From Saprospiraceae bacterium (GTDB lineage Bacteria > Bacteroidota > Bacteroidia > Chitinophagales > Saprospiraceae), in NCBI GenBank assembly GCA_016717145.1, contig JADKGD010000006.1, forward strand, positions 62,001-126,000: DNA of 64,000 nt, read 5' to 3'. Below, one piece after another: positions 37,303 to 47,256 of the stretch. The notes below the pieces were generated by a model. It was not told the origin of the DNA. It made no database searches and worked only from the letters and a program-made list of their open reading frames with translations. The translations under genes and the position numbers were made by a program. The number at the start of each line of letters is the position of its first letter. Position 1 is the stretch's first letter.

Positions 37303-37674
37303 ATGAAAGTAAGATTTAAGAAGACATTGGTCATTGGTGCATCTGAAAACCCGGCTAGGTATGCTTATATGGCCATTCATTTACTAAGTAGTATGGGTCA
37401 TAAAGTTGTAGCCATTGGCAAAAGAAAAGGAATTGTAGAAAATGTCGAAATAGATACTGATTTTCCATCATACCATGAGATAGACACTGTCACTATGTAT
37501 ATAAACTCAGCGCTACAGAAAAATTATTACAATTACATCTTAAGCCTTAAACCGAAAAGAATTATTTTTAATCCAGGCGCAGAGAATCCTGAATTGACAA
37601 AATTAGCAAAACAGAATAATATTGACACAGAAGATGCCTGTACTCTTGTGCTGTTGCGGACTAATCAATATTGA
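37303..37674 (+). CDS. CoA-binding domain protein
   Basis: A 123-aa Rossmann-type protein of the CoA_binding_2 family: TLVIGASENPARYAYMAIHLL (residues 8-28; key GASENPARYA), VVAIGKRKG, and PKRIIFNPGAENPEL near 85. The family resembles the N-terminal part of succinyl-CoA synthetase alpha. No enzymatic activity is known for single-domain members. It is convergent with the following gene, 5 bp apart. Confidence 0.85.
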   Translation: MKVRFKKTLVIGASENPARYAYMAIHLLSSMGHKVVAIGKRKGIVENVEIDTDFPSYHEIDTVTMYINSALQKNYYNYILSLKPKRIIFNPGAENPELTKLAKQNNIDTEDACTLVLLRTNQY

Positions 37675-37679
37675 AACTA

Positions 37680-39050
37680 TTATTTTTTCGTTTTGAACAT
37701 TTCTACCAACTCTTTTTCAGACTTGAAACCAAGGTCGAGGAAAGTATTTGTTACAAATTTTTTAATGTCCTGATAATCACGACCCCGCTTATCAATATAG
37801 ACTTCGAAAAGTCTGTTAATGTATTTCATGCTCAGGTCCTTTATATTTTGATTAAATTTCTGATTAAAAAATGCATTTATGTATGAAACAAACACCTTAT
37901 TAATTTCAAAATATTCATGATAACTTTCTGTATCCAGATTATTTAAAAAACTCTCACAATATCCAAAAATACTCTCACGTATACATTCGTTTTCAAGACT
38001 CAGTCCTTTATGCTGATCATAATATTCTTTTACTGCTTTAATTGTATCTTCATGAATATAGCCCTTTGTGTGAACAACATCCATTAGATTATAGTAAGCA
38101 GAAACACCATCACTTATTTTCTTATTAATAATTTTTGACATCCTTTTGTCGGCATCAGGTGTAATTTCAACTTCGCTTCTATATAAATTTAATAAATGTT
38201 GAAAATATTTTGATTCAAAATGGTCTTCTTCTTTTCTCAATTTATCAAAAATAGAAGAAATAGTTTTCTGGGCTGAACTGCTTACATCATAAAACATACC
38301 TACAATCATCATAATTTCGATAAAATCAGGATCACTGTGAAGGGATTCATTATTTATCATTACATCCAGCTGAGGAAGAATGTTGGTATTATCAAATTTT
38401 CTGTTTGACCTGTATAAGAGAAAATGAATCAATGAAGAACCAAGAATTTTCAGTTCTGTGATATTTGAAGGAATCTCAACTGTAAGAAAATTTTGATTAC
38501 TAAATTGTTTTTTATAACTTTCATAGCCAATTTTCCTTTGGTTCAAATCCCTGAATTTGTCTACCTTTTGGATATTAAGAAATGATTTAACCCTTTTATT
38601 GGTCAGGTGATCCATAAAATTAGTCAGCCATATGTCGCTACTTAAGGCAAAGCCTACTTGGACAGTCTGCCCAATTCTTAATTTAATAAGATCAAAATTT
38701 GTAGACTCACATATCGCATTTAATATTTTTTTAAAATGATCCTGTGGCCTTTTATATTTGTAATTTGAATCGATCTCTCCACGTAAAACAGAATATCCTA
38801 GAATTCTGGGTAATAATAAACCTTCAAATCCAGGATCCAGCAATTCTAATTCGAGTGCAACCAATTGAAGTGGGTTTTTATCCGCAGCTAATGTATAAAG
38901 TTCAAATAAGTGAGGCTCAAATGCGTCAACAATTTGTTTATATAATTCATCTGACTCATCATCAAGATAAGAAGCCAATAAGTCTGAATTCTGAACTGCC
39001 GATTTTAATTGGTCCAGATGCTTTTTATAATTTGCTGACAATGCTTCCAT
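37680..39050 (-). CDS. Unknown helical protein
   Basis: A 456-aa soluble, highly charged protein that appears almost entirely alpha-helical. It has no signal peptide or membrane segment. I do not recognise a family. Regions such as LAADKNPLQLVALELELLDPGFEGLLLPRILGYS (landmarks LELELLDPGFEG and LPRILGYSVLRGE) near 60-90 are the most structured-looking. The second half reads as helical repeats and could be a scaffold. Its upstream neighbour rpsP is separated by a terminator, so it is probably a monocistronic unit. Confidence 0.65.
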   Translation of the reverse strand: MEALSANYKKHLDQLKSAVQNSDLLASYLDDESDELYKQIVDAFEPHLFELYTLAADKNPLQLVALELELLDPGFEGLLLPRILGYSVLRGEIDSNYKYKRPQDHFKKILNAICESTNFDLIKLRIGQTVQVGFALSSDIWLTNFMDHLTNKRVKSFLNIQKVDKFRDLNQRKIGYESYKKQFSNQNFLTVEIPSNITELKILGSSLIHFLLYRSNRKFDNTNILPQLDVMINNESLHSDPDFIEIMMIVGMFYDVSSSAQKTISSIFDKLRKEEDHFESKYFQHLLNLYRSEVEITPDADKRMSKIINKKISDGVSAYYNLMDVVHTKGYIHEDTIKAVKEYYDQHKGLSLENECIRESIFGYCESFLNNLDTESYHEYFEINKVFVSYINAFFNQKFNQNIKDLSMKYINRLFEVYIDKRGRDYQDIKKFVTNTFLDLGFKSEKELVEMFKTKK

Positions 39051-39120
39051 GATATGCTTTTTCTTGTAAAATTACTAAAATTAATATGATATAGAATTCA
39101 AAATTCGCTTTGATAAAAAG

Positions 39121-39156
39121 AAACCTGATAAAATTTGTGGTTTTATCAGGTTTTTC
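39121..39156 (-). terminator. Terminator downstream of rpsP
   Basis: Long stem AACCTGATAAAA / TTTTATCAGGTT with a short loop, and T-rich flanks on both strands. It lies 51 nt after the rpsP stop. Confidence 0.8.
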
Positions 39157-39206
39157 AGAACAATTAGCATGCTAAATGTCCCACCATTTATACCGAATAA
39201 ATATTA

Positions 39207-39927
39207 TTATTCGTCTTCTTTAGTGTCCGAAGCTGGCTCCGGAGTATCCGTTGCACCTTCTTCTATAGCGGCTGCTTCCTCAATTTCGGGCACTATGTCC
39301 TCTACAACTACTTCCTCAACAACAGGTGCTTCCTCTGTCACAACAAGTGCTTCCTCTGCAACCAGTCTTCCGCAACCTTTGACTGTCAACTGCAGGGCTT
39401 TCTTCTGCCATTTCTATAACCTGATCAATAATTACCTCCTCATGCGTATCTGGAGTTGCTCTGAATGCTTCTGCCGCTTCATGCGTTTTTGCATCAGCAA
39501 CTGGTTTAACCACTATTTTTGCTGAACCGGAAACTTCTTTTCTGAACGTTTCCAGATCAGTCTTTGTTTGTTCTCTTCTACTTGCAATTTTACCCTCTTT
39601 CTCGTCAATCCATTTTTGGCATAAAGCATCAGCTTGTTCAACTGTCATTGCTCCTTTTTTAACGCCTCTCATCAGGTGCTTTTTGTAATATACACCTTTG
39701 AATCTTAAAATAGCTTTAACCGTATCAGTAGGTTGTGCACCTTTGGTCAACCAATCAAAAGCAGCATTTCTGTCAATTTCGATGGTTGCAGGCTTTGTCA
39801 TTGGATTATAAGTCCCAATTTTTTCAATAAACTTACCATCTCTTGGGGATCTGGCATCGGCAACAATAATATGGTAGAATGGAGATTTCTTGCGTCCTTT
39901 CCTGGACAATCTGATCTTTACAGGCAT
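39207..39927 (-). CDS. rpsP: 30S ribosomal protein S16 with long acidic C-terminal extension (tail frameshifted)
   Basis: The intact N-terminal core ([20 protein letters not shown], cited as [12 protein letters not shown]; then [26 protein letters not shown]) is ribosomal protein S16. Beyond residue 85 comes a long extension, typical of Bacteroidota S16, that grows into an Ala/Glu/Val-rich acidic tail. Near 39360-39395 the frame changes. The visible tail in another frame reads [17 protein letters not shown] and ends PASDTKEDE at 39207. Two missing bases, for instance in CAAAGG and GACTGG contexts, would restore one protein of about 240 aa. S16 is normally essential, so this is almost surely an assembly error. 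Confidence 0.9.
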
Positions 39928-40002
39928 TAGTTAAAATTTTAAATATATATGAAAATCAAACCTGAATACGCTGGAAAACAGCCTCCGGGTTTTTAACGGG
40001 CA

Positions 40003-40032
40003 CAAAGGTAAAATATTAATTTGAATTTCCAA
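40003..40032 (-). promoter_or_regulatory. rpsP promoter (TTG-N19-TACCTTTG)
   Basis: On the minus strand TTG (complement of 40030-40032) is followed after 19 bp by TACCTTTG (40003-40010), a full match to the Bacteroidota -33/-7 consensus. It lies 75 bp upstream of the rpsP start. Confidence 0.65.
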
Positions 40033-40036
40033 TTAT

Positions 40037-42319
40037 TTAGAAATAAAATTTTACGCTTGCACTAGGCAAAATTGGTAGTTGGTTTACTCTTTTATAATTT
40101 AGCCGGTCAAAATAAAAGATATTTGGTCGGTCATATGCATTTGTTACACTTACGTTTATCTCTACTCCTGAATGTTTGGAAAATTTTATTTTTTTGATAA
40201 CGGACAAATCGAGTCTGTGATAATATGGCAACCTTCCCCCATTTCTGATATCTGAATACAATATCCCAACATTCTTAGGATTCTGGGTTTCAAAATTGGT
40301 ATTGACACCTCCAAGGTAATCAAGATAATTATAAAACCCTTTTGTTTTCGTAAATGGAAAACCGGACCCCATATTCCATCTGAAGCTCACTTGCCACGAA
40401 CCAAGTCTATCCAAGTCATATGTTGTCAACATATTAATATTATTTCTTCTATCAAAAATTGTAGGATAAACCTGTTGTCCATCGTCTCTTTTTACGTATC
40501 CATGTGAAAAAGTGGCCCAAACGTAGACACGCGGTCTTTCATATTTAAAAGAAAAATCCATACCGTAAGCTTTTCCTGTCTCTACAACATAATCTGCCTG
40601 AGTTACGTCTGTTTTATTCCTGTTGACAACTATAATCTGAGAAAAGTTTTTGTAATAGCCCTCTATATTTATCTGAATATTATTTGTTGCATCATACTCA
40701 AATCCTGCAACCAAGTGTTCAGCTATCTGAAGTTTGTTTTTTACTCGCTGGCCATTAAATCCGGTTACGATAGATTCCGGTCCTGTTAAAAAACCATTAA
40801 ACAAATTGACCACATCACGCTCGTTGGAGGTACTTAAAATATTTTGTGTGTATCTTCCTGCTGCCCCTTTAAATCTCAGATGATCAGAAATATTATATTT
40901 GACACCCATTCTGGGTTCAAATGTAACAGCCCCAAGGGCAGAATAATATTGTGTTCTAATAGAAGGTTCAATAATCAGATTTCCTATGATCTGTCGGTAT
41001 TTACCGTAAAATCCCAGTTCTGTGGTATTCTGTTGCTGTGCCAAACTTAATCCAAATGGATTCACAAACTCAAAATCAGTGCTGATACTTTTTAATTCCA
41101 AACCATACTTGATCTCATTTTTATTTCCAAAAAAGGTAAAATTAATATTTGCTGAAATTTCGTCAACTCCAGAAGTTCGTGGCTCATCATTTTTCTCTCC
41201 TATGGCAGTACTGTAAGTAGAAAAACCTACCAATCCATCCACTATTATACTGCTGCCTGAAGGTACCAAACTAAAATTAACTCCTCCACCGGCATTTTTC
41301 CAAGATATTTCCGCTAGTAATGGATTCTTGTAAGCATCTGTAAAATTAAACCCAAAAAGATTAAAACGGCTGCCATTGGAACTATTAATGGATATTTTGC
41401 CATATAAATCCTGAAATGAAAAGGGAAGCCCTACAGAATCATTTGGAGCGGCATAAGCATACAATGACTTTGTTGTTTGTTCTATCAAGGATTTTTTTGC
41501 GGTCAGAACATATGAAATAGATGAGCCTCCTTCTTTGAATTTTCTTAATGGGCCCTCTACCATACCTTTGACCATAAAAGGTCCCCCACTAACAAATCCG
41601 CTTTGTTTTGTTTTATTTCCTTCACGAGTTTTAATGTCAACTATTGCCGAAACACGACCACCATATTCAGCACCAAATCCTCCTGTTAGGACATCTACAT
41701 TTTTTATTAGCTCAGTTTCAAACACCGAATAAAATCCAATGCTGTGAAAAGGGTTAAAAATATTGAGACCATCCAACAAAATTTTATTCTGAACAGGAGA
41801 ACCTCCTCGAATGTATATCTGACCACCTTGATCGCCGGTCGAAATAATACCAGGAATTACCTGTAAATATTGTACAATGTCAGCTTCGCCTCCCACCGAA
41901 GGAAGTGATTTAATTTGTTTGGGAGAAACTGAAATCTGAGAAATGCTTACTGTAGTTCGGGATTGTTCTCTTGCAGCTGAAATACTAACTTCACCTAAAT
42001 TTACAGCACTTTCCACTAAGGACAAACTCTGGTAGATAATTGATGATGCTTTTATTTTAATAGAAACTACAGCGCTATCAAAACCTACGTATGTTGCTTT
42101 AAGATTATATTCTCCCGGGGGAATATGAGGTATTACAAAAAAACCGTCGAGGTCAGTCGTCGCACCAAATGATGTGCCTTCGAGCACTACATTACAATAA
42201 ATTATTGGTGTCCCTTCTTCCTTATCATAGATATTACCTCTAACCGTTCCTGTTTGAGCTAAGGAATAAGAGATAGTAATTAAACATATAATAAATGTAT
42301 GATATACCTTTACATTCAT
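40037..42319 (-). CDS. TonB-dependent receptor with carboxypeptidase-like regulatory domain
   Basis: A 760-aa outer-membrane receptor with a signal peptide and an N-terminal CarboxypepD_reg-like domain (GTVRGNIYDKEEGTPIIYCNV, cited as GNIYDKEEGTP). It has a plug domain with QVIPGIISTGDQGGQIYIRGG (key PGIISTGDQGGQ; about 150-175) and a 22-strand beta-barrel ending SASVKFYF (C-terminal Phe). The substrate is unknown, and no SusD-like partner is adjacent. A TACTTTTG box lies at 42342-42349 upstream of the start. Confidence 0.92.
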   Translation of the reverse strand: MNVKVYHTFIICLITISYSLAQTGTVRGNIYDKEEGTPIIYCNVVLEGTSFGATTDLDGFFVIPHIPPGEYNLKATYVGFDSAVVSIKIKASSIIYQSLSLVESAVNLGEVSISAAREQSRTTVSISQISVSPKQIKSLPSVGGEADIVQYLQVIPGIISTGDQGGQIYIRGGSPVQNKILLDGLNIFNPFHSIGFYSVFETELIKNVDVLTGGFGAEYGGRVSAIVDIKTREGNKTKQSGFVSGGPFMVKGMVEGPLRKFKEGGSSISYVLTAKKSLIEQTTKSLYAYAAPNDSVGLPFSFQDLYGKISINSSNGSRFNLFGFNFTDAYKNPLLAEISWKNAGGGVNFSLVPSGSSIIVDGLVGFSTYSTAIGEKNDEPRTSGVDEISANINFTFFGNKNEIKYGLELKSISTDFEFVNPFGLSLAQQQNTTELGFYGKYRQIIGNLIIEPSIRTQYYSALGAVTFEPRMGVKYNISDHLRFKGAAGRYTQNILSTSNERDVVNLFNGFLTGPESIVTGFNGQRVKNKLQIAEHLVAGFEYDATNNIQINIEGYYKNFSQIIVVNRNKTDVTQADYVVETGKAYGMDFSFKYERPRVYVWATFSHGYVKRDDGQQVYPTIFDRRNNINMLTTYDLDRLGSWQVSFRWNMGSGFPFTKTKGFYNYLDYLGGVNTNFETQNPKNVGILYSDIRNGGRLPYYHRLDLSVIKKIKFSKHSGVEINVSVTNAYDRPNIFYFDRLNYKRVNQLPILPSASVKFYF

Positions 42320-42526
42320 AAATCAAAATTTTTAGCAGCTGCAAAAGTAGGATAAATATTGACAACATTTATATGAAAAATGTCTTTTAAAGGACATAAG
42401 AGGTGATTTACCATTAATCTTTGATAATTTAGCCACATTATTATTTGATATTGTTTGGATCTGCTTAGTATTAGTTCAATCTTGTTTACAAATTGATAAA
42501 AATTCTATCTTTTCTAAAAAAATATT

Positions 42527-42534
42527 TAATTTTG
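42527..42534 (+). promoter_or_regulatory. Bacteroidota -7 promoter box (TAATTTTG)
   Basis: Perfect TAnnTTTG match 42 bp upstream of the leuS start. No clear -33 TTG. Confidence 0.5.
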
Positions 42535-42576
42535 CAGTTCGCACAATAACGTGCCTTTTATAAAATATAATTTCTC

Positions 42577-45456
42577 ATGCATTACCATCCGGAAAATATT
42601 GAGTCAAAATGGAGACAAAATTGGGTAGACTCAATGCTATACAAAGTATATAACGACTCGGTAAAACCCAAGTATTATGTGCTTGATATGTTTCCCTATC
42701 CTTCGGGTGCCGGACTTCATGTTGGTCATCCACTAGGCTATATAGCTTCAGATATTTTTGCGAGATATAAAAGACTTCAAGGGTATAATGTGCTCCACCC
42801 TATGGGTTATGATGCTTTTGGACTTCCGGCTGAACAATATGCCATCCAAACTGGTGTACATCCTGCTGTGTCTACCGATGAAAACATCAAAAGATATCGC
42901 GAGCAATTGGATAATATTGGTTTTAGTTTTGACTGGAGCAGAGAGGTGAAGACATCTGATCCCGGATATTACAAATGGACACAATGGATATTTCTCCAAC
43001 TTTTTAATCATTATTATGATCTGGATAAAAATAAAGCAGTTTCTATAGAAATATTGTTAGATGAGTTTGAAAAAAATGGAAATATAAACATTCATGCCGC
43101 TTCTACTCAAGAGACAGTTTTCACAGCTGACACATGGAATCACATGTCTCCAAAGGAAAAAGATGATGTACTAATGAATTATAGATTGGCATACCGTAAA
43201 ACGGGTTATGTCAATTGGTGTGAAGCACTCGGCACCGTTCTGGCCAATGACGAAGTAAAGGATGGCTTCTCTGAGCGTGGTGGTCATCCTGTCGAAAAAA
43301 GAGCCATGATGCAGTGGTCACTAAGAATCACAGCTTATGCAGAACGATTGTTGAATGATTTAGATTCATTGAGCTGGTCTGACGCACTTAAGGCTATGCA
43401 ACGAAATTGGATAGGAAAGTCTGAAGGCGCTCAAATGTTTTTTGACATCGTAGGACATGACATGAAACTGGAGATATTTACTACAAGACCTGATACCATT
43501 TTTGGGGCAACATATATGGTATTGGCGCCGGAACATGAATTTGTATCGCTCATAACCAATGCTGCTCAAAAGGATGTGGTTACAAGATACCTCGACTATG
43601 TATCGAGTCGCTCAGAAGTCGATCGTATGGCAGAAGTAAAAGAAGTTACCGGAGTTTTTACGGGTGCATATGCTGTAAATCCATTCAATAATGAGCATGT
43701 TCCTATTTGGCTGGGTGAATATGTATTAAAAGATTACGGTTCAGGTGCCATTATGGCGGTGCCAAGTGATGATGAAAGGGACAAGCTGTTTGCGTTAAAA
43801 TTTGGTCTCAAAATCATAGATGTAGTCGATAAAAGTGATTACCCTGGCGCAACATTGAGTGATAAAGTAGGTAAAATCATAAATTCTGATTTCCTCAATG
43901 GCATGGAAGTTAAGGATGCCATTAAGGAAATGTTTGATAGAATTGAGCAATCAGGAATCGGTGCTAAAAAGATACATTACAAACTCCGCGATGCCAATTA
44001 TTCACGACAACGATACTGGGGTGAACCTTTTCCAATTGCATATGATAAAGATGGTGTAACTCATCCTTTAGATATTCAAAAATTACCATTGGAACTTCCT
44101 GAATTGGAAAATTTCCAACCTGCTTCTGGTGGTAAATCACCGCTAGCAAGGGCTGAAGATTGGGTAAATCAATTGGATGGTCTAAAGAGGGAAACAGACA
44201 CTATGCCTGGATTTGCGGGTTCGTCGTGGTACTTCCTAAGATATATGGATGCTTCCAATAACATGGAATTTGCATCAAAAGAAGCCATCAACTATTGGCA
44301 AGATGTAGACCTATATATCGGAGGTACCGAACATGCTGTAGGACATTTGATGTATTCCAGATGCTGGCACAAATTTCTGTACGATTTGGGTAAGGTCCCT
44401 ACTATAGAACCATTTAAGAAACTTGTTAATCAAGGAATGATTACGGCTTATGGATACTATGCGGATGGATTATCTTTTACAAATGAAGCTCAGAGTTTTG
44501 AAATGTCAAAAATGTTTTTTGGAAACAAAAATGATATTCATGATGGCTTCAAAAGAGACAATACATACCTATCGAAAATTACACCGAATCATCATCGACT
44601 ACCTTATATTTATGATTATTTGGATGGACAAAACAGGATAACAAAATCTCAATTTGAAAAATATCTTGCTAAAGAAGGGAAAAATTATAACGTGCATACT
44701 TCAGATGTGTTTATATGGGTCACAGACGACAATGGTGAAGAATATTTTACTGTAAATGTCATCCAAGAAAAAATGTCAAAATCCAAATATAATGTACAAA
44801 ACCCAGATGAAATTGTAGCAAAATATGGTGCTGATTGTTTTAGAATGTATGAAATGTTTTTAGGCCCTATTGAACAGTCAAAACCTTGGGATACCAAAGG
44901 AATTGATGGTGTACAGAAGTTCTTACGTAAATTCTGGAGTTTATTTTATGATGAAAGTGCATTAAACATTTCAAATGAAAAACCATCTGCTGAAGCATTA
45001 AAAACTTTGCACACAGCAATAAAAAGGATTACAGAGGATATTGAACGGTTTTCGTTTAATACCTGTGTAAGTGCTTTCATGATGTGCGTAAATGAACTTA
45101 AAAGATTGGAGTGTAACCATCGATATATTTTAGAACCGCTTGTCGTTTTGCTGGCACCATTTGCACCTTTCATTACTGAGGAATTGTGGTGTTTGTTAGG
45201 ACATAAAACTTCTGTTCATTTGGCTGATTTTCCGGTTTTTGATCCCAAACATCTTGTCCAGGACAGCATAGAATATCCCGTGTGTGTAAATGGTAAAAAG
45301 AGGGATACTATTCACATCCCAATCAAATTGACTCAATCAGAAATACAGGAAATAGTAATGGATTTGGATTCGATCAAAAAATATGTTTCTGGAAAAGATG
45401 TGCAAAAAATTATTGTTGTACCCAACAGAATGGTAAATATTGTAATAAAGGAATAA
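42577..45456 (+). CDS. leuS: Leucyl-tRNA synthetase
   Basis: A 959-aa class I LeuRS. The HIGH-type motif is GLHVGHPLGY (about 47-56) and the KMSKS motif is EKMSKSKYN (about 730). The editing CP1 domain lies between, with TTRPDTIFGATYM near 305 and AVPSDDERD near 395. The anticodon-binding domain includes ERFSFNTCVSAFM and ITEELW. The catalytic domain carries an insertion between about 640 and 715 (NDIHDGFKRDNTYLSKI), which makes it longer than the ~860-aa E. coli enzyme and is common in Bacteroidota. ATG start at 42577; the frame is intact. Confidence 0.98.
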   Translation: MHYHPENIESKWRQNWVDSMLYKVYNDSVKPKYYVLDMFPYPSGAGLHVGHPLGYIASDIFARYKRLQGYNVLHPMGYDAFGLPAEQYAIQTGVHPAVSTDENIKRYREQLDNIGFSFDWSREVKTSDPGYYKWTQWIFLQLFNHYYDLDKNKAVSIEILLDEFEKNGNINIHAASTQETVFTADTWNHMSPKEKDDVLMNYRLAYRKTGYVNWCEALGTVLANDEVKDGFSERGGHPVEKRAMMQWSLRITAYAERLLNDLDSLSWSDALKAMQRNWIGKSEGAQMFFDIVGHDMKLEIFTTRPDTIFGATYMVLAPEHEFVSLITNAAQKDVVTRYLDYVSSRSEVDRMAEVKEVTGVFTGAYAVNPFNNEHVPIWLGEYVLKDYGSGAIMAVPSDDERDKLFALKFGLKIIDVVDKSDYPGATLSDKVGKIINSDFLNGMEVKDAIKEMFDRIEQSGIGAKKIHYKLRDANYSRQRYWGEPFPIAYDKDGVTHPLDIQKLPLELPELENFQPASGGKSPLARAEDWVNQLDGLKRETDTMPGFAGSSWYFLRYMDASNNMEFASKEAINYWQDVDLYIGGTEHAVGHLMYSRCWHKFLYDLGKVPTIEPFKKLVNQGMITAYGYYADGLSFTNEAQSFEMSKMFFGNKNDIHDGFKRDNTYLSKITPNHHRLPYIYDYLDGQNRITKSQFEKYLAKEGKNYNVHTSDVFIWVTDDNGEEYFTVNVIQEKMSKSKYNVQNPDEIVAKYGADCFRMYEMFLGPIEQSKPWDTKGIDGVQKFLRKFWSLFYDESALNISNEKPSAEALKTLHTAIKRITEDIERFSFNTCVSAFMMCVNELKRLECNHRYILEPLVVLLAPFAPFITEELWCLLGHKTSVHLADFPVFDPKHLVQDSIEYPVCVNGKKRDTIHIPIKLTQSEIQEIVMDLDSIKKYVSGKDVQKIIVVPNRMVNIVIKE

Positions 45457-45511
45457 ACCATAAAAAATATTTGGGTTAATGAGTCGGAACGTTTTACTTT
45501 TTGAAAAAACT

Positions 45512-45979
45512 TTAGTTTCCGATCACATCCCTTATTTGCAAAAATCTATTGGCATAATAAGGGTCAAATAAATTATCGATAACAATTCCTTTAGTCACTG
45601 ATGAATGAATAAAGTATAATGTGTCCTGACTCCAGTGATGTACTAATCCTACATGACCGGGTCTGATGTTATGTTTGTTGCGACCTTTAAAAACTATAAT
45701 ATCTCCAAGTCTTGCTTCCTTAATATTTGTAACCCTTTTTCCATCATGTATTTGTGAAACAGAACTTCTGGTTACATTCTTACCAATTTCGGCCATCAAA
45801 AATTTAACATATCCGGAGCAATCGAATACATTTTTATTGACTTTAGATCTGTATTTCAAACCAATATATTTATCTGCTTTTAATAACAATTCATATCGCT
45901 TGGTTTCAGCGACAGACAATACACGTTGCGTACAACAGTAAGACGGAATCAAAATTATTAATAGAATCAAATATCGCAT
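45512..45979 (-). CDS. NlpC/P60 (C40) peptidoglycan endopeptidase
   Basis: A 155-aa exported cysteine peptidase. The catalytic Cys lies in FDCSGYVKFLM near residue 53, and the catalytic His in PGHVGLVHHW near 107. A short hydrophobic leader contains CC (SYCCTQ), possibly a lipobox. The family hydrolyses gamma-D-Glu to diaminopimelate bonds in peptidoglycan. It is convergent with leuS. Confidence 0.88.
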   Translation of the reverse strand: MRYLILLIILIPSYCCTQRVLSVAETKRYELLLKADKYIGLKYRSKVNKNVFDCSGYVKFLMAEIGKNVTRSSVSQIHDGKRVTNIKEARLGDIIVFKGRNKHNIRPGHVGLVHHWSQDTLYFIHSSVTKGIVIDNLFDPYYANRFLQIRDVIGN

Positions 45980-46125
45980 GATAACAAAACTTATCCAGAC
46001 TTATTTCTGATAAGAACGAAGATAGTGATTTAATTGAGGTAAACCATCTATAAACGAATAATAATCAATTAATAGTATACTTTCATATGCTAATTTCATG
46101 TTGAGTAAGCTACGATATTTAATAT

Positions 46126-46160
46126 AAAAAAAGCGCCTTAATAAAAGTAAGGCGCTCAAA
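46126..46160 (-). terminator. Strong terminator for the following minus-strand gene
   Basis: Perfect 8-bp stem GCGCCTTA (46133-46140) / TAAGGCGC (46148-46155), loop ATAAAAG. On the minus strand it is followed by a run of seven T. It lies 22 nt downstream of the stop at 46182. Confidence 0.88.
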
Positions 46161-46181
46161 AAATATTTTATTTCGAATCAA

Positions 46182-47180
46182 TTAAGAATTAAACAATCCA
46201 TCATATTGGGAATCTCTTTTTACAACATCAGGTTGTTTTAACTCCAACACATCATCTATTTTTTCCTTACCACCTAAAAGCAAAAGAGTGGATTTGTTTT
46301 CATATTCTTCAAGCATCTTAAGCCCTTGCTCTTCGAAAACGCCATTTTGCAGATCTATAGAATTCATAAATCCTGATGACATCTCCATAAAACGCTCCAT
46401 CTCTCCCACTTTTCCAGCCACATCATCTGCTATAACCTCCATTGCCTGGTCAAACATTGCTCTTTTATCAGTATCTCCTTTTATGATGCTCATAGCTGAC
46501 ATCATGGCAGAGTGACTTGCTCGTATTGCTTTTCTTTCCTGCTCCTTTACCTTTACCTGATCTGTTGTGTCTTCAATAAGAATTTCAGAGTTTGAATACA
46601 TTTTTGTTAAAACTCTGTATAAAATTGACATTTTGCTATGCAATGCAGTATATTTTTCATTACTTTCCTGCAATCTCGCTGCTTTTCTGCTTGCAAGTAA
46701 CATAGCACTTTCATTATTTTGCTCTTTAGCCTTTTTTGCGATAAGCATACTATTTGTAATTTCTTTATTATTCTCTTCAACTATGGTAATCAACTTCCTC
46801 ATCTGACCTTTTAATCCGCCAATTTGAGTACCCATCTTGGTAAGATTGTCTTGAAGGTCACTTATATAATTTTTCAGAATACCTATAGGATCTATAGTAA
46901 CAAAAATTCCTGTGATCCATCTCATCACGCTTTTGTACATGTAAGATACCAATGTTCTCCATTTTGGGTCAAGTACCATGTAAATGATAATACCCAGAAT
47001 ACCAAGGAGTGCAACAATACCTAATGTATTGGAAAGCATGCCGAGAATAGCCGCACTGTATTTAAATAATAAATATCCTCCAGCTCCGAGTATTCCTGCC
47101 AAAAATAAAAAGCCTGTCGTACCTTCAGGTTTTTGCCAAAATGATTTAGGTTTAAATTCTGTATTTGGAAAATTTGCCAT
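46182..47180 (-). CDS. Unknown membrane protein with long coiled coil (PspA-like architecture)
   Basis: A 332-aa protein with two N-terminal membrane helices (about 22-40 and 52-70), then a short amphipathic stretch and long helices (about 105-290). The helical arrangement (VEENNKEITNSMLIAKKAKEQN, cited as NSMLIAKKAKEQN; RKAARLQESNEKY; QAMEVIADDVAGKVGEMERF, cited as IADDVAGKVGEMERF) recalls PspA/IM30 membrane-remodelling proteins, but I cannot show homology. The downstream neighbour at 47257-47808 in this transcript direction is upstream here and also coiled coil, so the two may form one unit. Confidence 0.6.
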   Translation of the reverse strand: MANFPNTEFKPKSFWQKPEGTTGFLFLAGILGAGGYLLFKYSAAILGMLSNTLGIVALLGILGIIIYMVLDPKWRTLVSYMYKSVMRWITGIFVTIDPIGILKNYISDLQDNLTKMGTQIGGLKGQMRKLITIVEENNKEITNSMLIAKKAKEQNNESAMLLASRKAARLQESNEKYTALHSKMSILYRVLTKMYSNSEILIEDTTDQVKVKEQERKAIRASHSAMMSAMSIIKGDTDKRAMFDQAMEVIADDVAGKVGEMERFMEMSSGFMNSIDLQNGVFEEQGLKMLEEYENKSTLLLLGGKEKIDDVLELKQPDVVKRDSQYDGLFNS

Positions 47181-47256
47181 AATATTGTCTTTGTTTTTTT
47201 TTGATTTGTAAAAATAGACTTAATTTAATTTTTTATTATAAATAAGACATAAAATT

